Assembly (NCBI GenBank): GCA_902489225.1
Contig: CABTZA010000086.1
Location: 1 to 7,936 of the forward strand
Direction: 5' to 3'
Origin: an uncultured Collinsella sp.
GTDB taxonomy: Bacteria; Actinomycetota; Coriobacteriia; Coriobacteriales; Coriobacteriaceae
Length of the DNA: 7,936 bases
Made by a program: the position numbers and the translations under genes. The notes below the pieces were generated by a model. The model had not been told where the DNA came from and did not search any database. It saw only the letters and a list, made by a program, of their open reading frames with translations. Each line of letters begins with the position of its first letter. The stretch's first letter is position 1. Shown piece after piece: positions 5,421-7,936 of this stretch.

Positions 5421-7217
5421 GTGTCTGAACAGGTGAATTGTGGTTTTATTCATGCGTTTGGTGCGCGGTTGCTCAATCATGCGGATAACGCAGCTCTACC
5501 GGTTGATGTACACGACTTTTCCGATGCAATTAATCGGTGTTTACTCATCGATAAAACCATGTTTATTGCCGATGTGTTGGACTGCGACGCGTCCGTTGTG
5601 GTGTGCTGTCGACCCGAGGGTTTTGGCAAGAGCATGAACTTGTCGATGCTCAGGGCTTTTCTGGAGCGTCCAGCGGTCGGTCGCGCCGGTCGGATCTCGT
5701 TTGCCGATGCTCAGATTTGGGATGCGGACAGCGGGCGTTATCGGGATGAGTACGCTTGCTATCCGGTGATATCGCTGGACTTTTCTGGCGCTGCGAGGCG
5801 TGGCGCCGCTGTTGCCGGCGTCGTGCGCGATGCCCTTTCGGGCGAGTGCGCTCGCTTGTTGGCGCTCTTGGAGGCCCCGGATTTAGCTCGAGATAAGGTG
5901 CGTCACATCGAACGTGTTGCGCGTGGCGCGGCGAGCGAGGACGAGGTCGCCTCGGTGCTTGGCGTGCTCATTGAGTTGCTGGAGATTGCCTGCGATGAGC
6001 AAGTTGTATTGCTCGTTGATGGGTACGACGCGGCGTGGTTGGGCCGTGCGAGCGCAAGGGGCGCTTCCGGCGCCGATCCGGCAGGGCTACTTGACCGTGT
6101 GCTGTTTGACGCCATTGCTGCCGCGGGCCATTCGCTACGCTTCGCATGTCTGATGGGGGAGTGTCCCGGCCCTGCCGAAGCGGCGCTTTCTTTGCACGGC
6201 TGCTCGTATTATCTGACGACGCCGCTTTCGACGTGGTGTGACCGTTGGTTCGGCTTTTCGGATGCCGAGGTCCAGGCTCTGTTGAATCATGCTGGGCGCG
6301 AGGAATACCTTGATGATGCGCGTGAATGGCTCGAGGGATATCGGTTTGGTAGGGATTATTGCTCGAATCCAGCGCGTGTGATCGGTTTTCTGGACCGAGG
6401 CTGCACGGCGCCCGTGCGTGCCGATCTGTATGGATATGCCGATTGCCTGAGTAAGGTAGTTGCCGGGTGGAATCTCGACCGCCTTTCGGTCTTGTTCGAT
6501 TTGCTCGAGGCCCATGGGTGCGCTGAGGTCCCGCTTTGTTTGGGCACTGCAGAGCCAGATGTCTCGCCTGACGATGGCATGTGGACAGCGCTATATTTGT
6601 CCGGTTTCCTGACGACGGATATGACTGAGGAGCCAGAGCATGGCGATCGCCTCCGTGCTTTGCGATTGCCCAATAAAGAGCTTCGCCAGGCCTTGCGTCT
6701 AGTGATTGTTGAGTGGTTTGAGTGCGCTGCCGAAGACATTCGAGACGTCGATGCGTTTCGCGACGGGCTGTGCCGTGGGAACGAGGATACCGTGAAGCGG
6801 GCGCTAAGCCGCATCCTGGGGGATGCGGGAATCGGTGAGACCGACCCAGATAAGCCGCTGCCATATCATCTGCTCTTGCAGGGGCTCTGCTTTGGCTTGC
6901 CGGGCTATGCCAATCCTGCTTCGAGGCGAAAGTGTGGCGCGGGTCGCTGGGACATCCAGGTTTTTCCTACGGGCGCTGTGTTCGACATAGCCGATACGAT
7001 TGGCATGCTGGACGAGCGCCCGCTTATAACGATCAATATGATGTATGACCCCGATGTGGATGCGCTGGGGTTGGAATTGCTGGCCGTGCAGTCGCTACTC
7101 GACATAGAGCGCGATGGCATCGACGAAATCCGTGTACCGCGCCCCGGCGTGGGTCGCATGCGCTGGGGGTTCGGTTTTGATGGGCAGCATGTGGCTACGG
7201 TGTGCCAGCGGCTTTAA
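5421..7217 (+). CDS. AAA-ATPase-like / PD-(D/E)XK nuclease family protein with degenerate active sites
   Basis: A 598-residue member of the family combining an N-terminal AAA-ATPase-like domain with a C-terminal PD-(D/E)XK-type domain. Matching blocks are LLIDKTMFIADVL (41-53), Walker A region RPEGFGKSMNLSML (64-77, K70), AREWLEGYRFG, LYLSGFLTT, LRLPNKELRQ, YHLLLQGLCFGLPGY and GRWDI (D511). From recall, the family usually has Walker B 'LIDEYD'; here it is LLVDGYD (200-203), so the glutamate is glycine. The usual nuclease 'IEFK' strand reads INMMY, with N539 and M541 in place of E and K. DNA cleavage, and perhaps ATP hydrolysis, are thus doubtful. The frame is nevertheless intact and full length. 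I chose GTG at 5421 because GAGGGAGAG precedes it; an in-frame ATG at 5325 would add 32 atypical residues and lie upstream of the predicted promoter. The family's cellular role is unsettled; it is common in gut anaerobes. Confidence 0.82.
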   Translation: MSEQVNCGFIHAFGARLLNHADNAALPVDVHDFSDAINRCLLIDKTMFIADVLDCDASVVVCCRPEGFGKSMNLSMLRAFLERPAVGRAGRISFADAQIWDADSGRYRDEYACYPVISLDFSGAARRGAAVAGVVRDALSGECARLLALLEAPDLARDKVRHIERVARGAASEDEVASVLGVLIELLEIACDEQVVLLVDGYDAAWLGRASARGASGADPAGLLDRVLFDAIAAAGHSLRFACLMGECPGPAEAALSLHGCSYYLTTPLSTWCDRWFGFSDAEVQALLNHAGREEYLDDAREWLEGYRFGRDYCSNPARVIGFLDRGCTAPVRADLYGYADCLSKVVAGWNLDRLSVLFDLLEAHGCAEVPLCLGTAEPDVSPDDGMWTALYLSGFLTTDMTEEPEHGDRLRALRLPNKELRQALRLVIVEWFECAAEDIRDVDAFRDGLCRGNEDTVKRALSRILGDAGIGETDPDKPLPYHLLLQGLCFGLPGYANPASRRKCGAGRWDIQVFPTGAVFDIADTIGMLDERPLITINMMYDPDVDALGLELLAVQSLLDIERDGIDEIRVPRPGVGRMRWGFGFDGQHVATVCQRL

Positions 7218-7241
7218 GCGCCGAGATGTTTCCGGCTTCCG

Positions 7242-7936
7242 TTACTCGGTATCCTTCATGGGCGGCATGGGCTTCCAGTTGGGATCCTTGATGATCTTGC
7301 GGGCGTCCTTCATGCCGCGTCGCAGCGCCGGAATACCGGTCTTAAAGCACTTGTCAACGGCAGCCAGGCGAATGAATTCCTTGCAGAAGGTCGCGGCATT
7401 GCCCAGGCGGAACAACATGGGGTGGTAGTCACCGTAGATCTGCATATAGCGAGCGAGGAAGCCTCGGTTGCGCATGATGTAGTAGCGGTTGGTGTCGCTC
7501 GTAGAGTTGAGCTGGCGTTTGCCGGCGATATCCCAGTTAGAGACGGCACGGGCGCGCTTGAGCACCACGTCGGCGACCACGGCGGCGGGGAAGTGCTGGC
7601 TGGCTACGTAGCCGTAGCAGGCATCGTCGCCGTAGATAAAGAAGCGCGCGTCGGGCAGGCCAATCTTGTCGACCACGCGGCGCGAGAACATGCCGCCCTC
7701 AAAGCACAGCTGGTTCATGGCGCGGTAGCCCTCGGGTCCCAGGTCCCACTTGGCGATGGGGTTAGGGATGCCGAGTGAAAGGATGAGCTGGTACTGCCAA
7801 AAGAAGGCTCCGCCGTCAAAGTCCAGGCGCGAACCCTGGATGACATCGTAGCGGTCAGTCCACTTGGCAAGACGCTCGATGCCTTCGGGGATGACGAGCA
7901 CGTCGTCGTCCATCACCCAGAACCATTGGGCGCCCA
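7242..7936 (-). CDS. GT2-type glycosyltransferase, C-terminal part (N-terminus beyond window edge)
   Basis: Reading leftwards from the right edge, 230 residues of a family-2 (GT-A fold) glycosyltransferase are visible. The frame is open through the edge (GAQWFWVMDDDV), so the true start lies outside. The nucleotide-sugar/metal motif is the DDD in WVMDDDV (7902-7910). FEGGMFSRR (EGG at 7692-7700) and YGDDACYGY (GDD at 7623-7631) form the acceptor/catalytic region, as in GlfT2- and rhamnosyltransferase-like enzymes. There is no obvious membrane segment in the visible part. The likely role is addition of a sugar to a cell-wall polysaccharide or exopolysaccharide; donor and acceptor cannot be told from this part. 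It converges on the ATPase-like gene with 24 bases between the stops; only a weak CGGC/GCCG repeat lies there, and I do not call a terminator. Confidence 0.9.
   Translation of the reverse strand, partial: GAQWFWVMDDDVLVIPEGIERLAKWTDRYDVIQGSRLDFDGGAFFWQYQLILSLGIPNPIAKWDLGPEGYRAMNQLCFEGGMFSRRVVDKIGLPDARFFIYGDDACYGYVASQHFPAAVVADVVLKRARAVSNWDIAGKRQLNSTSDTNRYYIMRNRGFLARYMQIYGDYHPMLFRLGNAATFCKEFIRLAAVDKCFKTGIPALRRGMKDARKIIKDPNWKPMPPMKDTE

Noticed and set aside
5968..6864. Minus-strand open frame of 298 codons inside the ATPase-like gene
   Set aside because: Its Arg/His/Pro/Thr-rich, low-complexity translation is typical of an antisense frame, while the plus strand matches a known family along its whole length.
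7209..7223. CGGC-N7-GCCG as a bidirectional terminator between convergent genes
   Set aside because: Only four base pairs, overlapping the stop codon and without a T-run on either strand.

Overview
The window looks like a piece of chromosome from a high-GC Gram-positive gut actinobacterium, most likely a Coriobacteriia member such as Collinsella. This is inferred from the G+C-rich codon use, a SUF iron-sulfur operon with an Rrf2-type regulator beside it, and an LPXTG-type secreted protein. I could not run a search to confirm the taxon.

Layout. From 1 to 1961, on the minus strand, lie sufB (3' part cut off by the window edge) and sufC, the scaffold subunit and ATPase of the SUF Fe-S cluster assembly system, read right to left from a promoter near 2050. 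A 180-bp divergent intergenic region (1962-2141) holds that promoter, a nested dyad over its -35 element, a tandem 8-mer and a second dyad. Rightwards from 2142 runs a compact three-gene unit: an IscR-like Rrf2 regulator with three candidate cluster-ligating cysteines, then a minimal nucleotidyltransferase (MntA-like, exact GSX10DXD motif) and a HEPN/HI0074-family protein with an RX4HXY motif. The last two overlap by 14 bases and have the features of a type VII (HepT-MntA) toxin-antitoxin pair.

From 3404 to 5221 is a secreted, sortase-anchored 605-residue protein: signal peptide, a lysozyme/transglycosylase-like N-terminal domain, a long Ser/Asp/Gly then Lys/Glu/Asp-rich stalk, a run of ten threonines, and an MPKTG sorting signal. 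A strong 14-bp-stem terminator follows. From 5421 to 7217 is a member of the AAA-ATPase-like / PD-(D/E)XK family in which both the Walker B glutamate and the nuclease E-x-K motif appear lost. From the right edge to 7242, on the minus strand and convergent with it, is the C-terminal part of a GT2-type glycosyltransferase.

How they fit together. The regulator next to sufCB probably senses Fe-S status and controls the divergent suf operon; the toxin-antitoxin pair seems to ride on the regulator's transcript. The surface protein and the glycosyltransferase are cell-envelope functions. A 12-bp palindromic element overlaps the predicted promoter of the surface-protein gene and recurs, inverted, just after its terminator. 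The most interesting points are the coupling of a HepT-MntA module to a suf regulator, the operator-like dyad, the motif-degenerate ATPase/nuclease relative, and the paired GTTGTGCAAC elements. I see no tRNA, rRNA, CRISPR array or insertion sequence. No stretch longer than about 200 bases lacks a gene.
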